Part shown: piece after piece, positions 62,576 to 64,000 of the stretch
Numbering within the stretch: the stretch's first letter is position 1
Layout of the letters: each line of letters begins with the position of its first letter
NCBI RefSeq assembly: GCF_954871325.1
Contig: NC_088775.1
Location: 84,793,561-84,857,560 of the forward strand
From: Gordionus sp. m RMFG-2023
Lineage: Eukaryota > Nematomorpha > Gordioida > Chordodea > Parachordodidae
DNA: 64,000 nt
Reading direction: 5' to 3'
Position numbers and translations under genes: made by a program
The notes under the pieces: model-generated
What the model was told of the DNA's origin: nothing
Database searches by the model: none
The model's input: only the letters and a program-made list of their open reading frames with translations

Positions 62576-64000
62576 CTATTGAGGTAATATTATTATGAAA
62601 AAAAAATATATATATTTAAGCCAATTAACCTTTAAAATATCATTTGGAATTAACTATAAAAGTTGGGCCCTTAATTATGAGGGGGGTTTCCCGGATAAAT
62701 TTTTACCTTCTTCTACCCTATATTTGAAATTTCAAAAATGTAAAATTTAAAAAAAAATGAGTAAAGATTATTATATATGGTTTATACTATTTTACTAATA
62801 TTCATAAAATTTATTATTTACAATAAATTATTTATTTATTTGAATTTATAATAAATAATAATAATTTTATGAAATATATTATACAATATATGAGTCAAAG
62901 TATTTCGCTTTCATAACTCGTTATACAAATTTTTCCACTAAATTTTTTTAGATAACTATAGTTAAACTAGACTAGACGTGTCAGCCACCGGCTCACGGAA
63001 TTATCGACAATTCTTACTACGTCGAAAAGACGGTAGATCAATTTGCGCCGTGCATCTGCGGTTCGGCATTGAAAATTTATAAAAAATAAATATTCGATTA
63101 TGGTGTGATTGCACCATCCATTAAATATTGAATTCAGAGTTGATGACATTCCTTTTAAAAGGAGCACGTTCTCACTCTAAATTAAAAAAAAATGAGCGTA
63201 TGCCCTTCCTTTGGTTTTTATATTTTTAATTAAAAAAAATACACAAAAAAAAAATCATATTTTTTTATATTTTATTTAAAAAAAATTGCATCAAATTTTT
63301 CTTTTAAAAAGTAGTAAAATTTTCCAAATATGAATCTGAAGTGCAGTCACGTGTCACGCTATTTGCCATAAAGATATCTATCAATACAAAACAAGTGCTC
63401 AACAGAAGCACGAAAGAGTAGAGAAGGGGGTATTGAATTTTATAAATTTATTATATCCCGATGATCAATTTGATCGAATCCAAAAAAAATTTCCTAAATG
63501 ATTGGAAGGTATATTTTCGGTGCAATTGTAGGTATAATTTTGGATTTGGAATTTGTTATCTGATTAAATTTTTTTAAAAATTCTTTATTTCGATACTTGC
63601 GCATGCTCCTCGGTTTCCCCTTCTGGTATAAGTTTGCGAGGAGAAAGATTGAACATTTCCAATATCCCTAAGAAAAAGTGGAATATTCGTGCAGTTCAAC
63701 CAACTTCAAAGAAGTGACTTTGAAATACAAATTTTTATTCTGAAAAAAAGAGCTCAATTTAAATCAATCGTACTTTCATTATCAATTATGGAAGGAATTA
63801 GATATTGGTACACAAAAATATTTTGAATCTTTAGAAACTTAAAAAGAAAATAAATTCTGAAATATGGCATCGGTAACGGAATCTGTTTTTTAGAATATAG
63901 AAAAATATCGTATCGAATCGGTAAAAAATTTGCCGATCAGCACATCAGAAATATGTTATCATTCGATCAGTAAGAGATTGTTAACCGTCATACAAGCGAA
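62576..64000. other. probably gene B intron 6; one unassigned open frame
   Basis: None of exons 1-6 of the M13 pair is recognisable here. 62967-63167 (- strand, 66 codons) has relatively GC-rich sequence ending SVSRWLTRLV, with no family I recognise and no M13 similarity; it could be an exon of something else or a transposon scrap. The remainder is AT-rich. Confidence 0.4.

Noticed and set aside
62967-63140. Possible tRNA, snRNA or rRNA fragment in a GC-richer patch
   Set aside because: No cloverleaf, box A/B pair, Sm site or match to remembered 5S, 5.8S or 18S motifs could be found by eye.

Overview
This is a strongly AT-rich eukaryotic window with GT-AG introns (45 nt to several kb), DHRS11-type and neprilysin-type genes, and many DNA transposons and LINE pieces. 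It suggests an invertebrate animal with a repeat-laden genome; I cannot name the species. No rRNA, tRNA, CRISPR or bacterial features were seen. Protein-coding sequence is sparse and cut into small exons, so single long open frames are a poor guide: the main genes were recovered by chaining short exons whose splice phases agree.

Left part (1-26 kb): one intact three-exon short-chain dehydrogenase gene (DHRS11-like, + strand, 4079-6651). The sequence 3' of it (about 6780-8440) is a diverged direct copy of the first 1.4 kb of the window, which suggests a tandem SDR array continuing to the left. From 8.4 to 26 kb I see no host gene, only transposon remains: a decayed piggyBac transposase, several hAT-type elements with recognisable 8-bp target duplications, TA-flanked inverted-repeat elements and a protease-domain fossil of an LTR-type element.

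Right part (26-64 kb): two head-to-tail genes on the - strand, both M13 (neprilysin/endothelin-converting-enzyme) homologues. Copy A (26384-43896) is complete: 18 exons, 748 codons, every splice phase consistent, signal peptide, and the DPC..FY.F.CGN, NYGGIG and C-x-x-W landmarks. Copy B (49823 to beyond the right edge) has the matching exons 7-18; its first six exons must lie outside. In both copies the zinc-binding HExxH is replaced (YALAG in A, YALVE in B), the ExxxD motif is gone and the DxHxP histidine is missing, yet the reading frames are kept. They look like a duplicated pair of catalytically dead M13 proteins.

The introns of the pair hold most of the young mobile DNA: a 2-kb near-perfect palindrome (intron 6 of A), a mariner-like element (intron 9 of A), a 3.6-kb RTE-like LINE with target duplication (last intron of B), a deleted second LINE (intron 7 of B), and a hAT element containing a Harbinger-type MITE (intron 9 of B). 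Comparing the copies gives an empty site for the LINE and a relative order of insertions.
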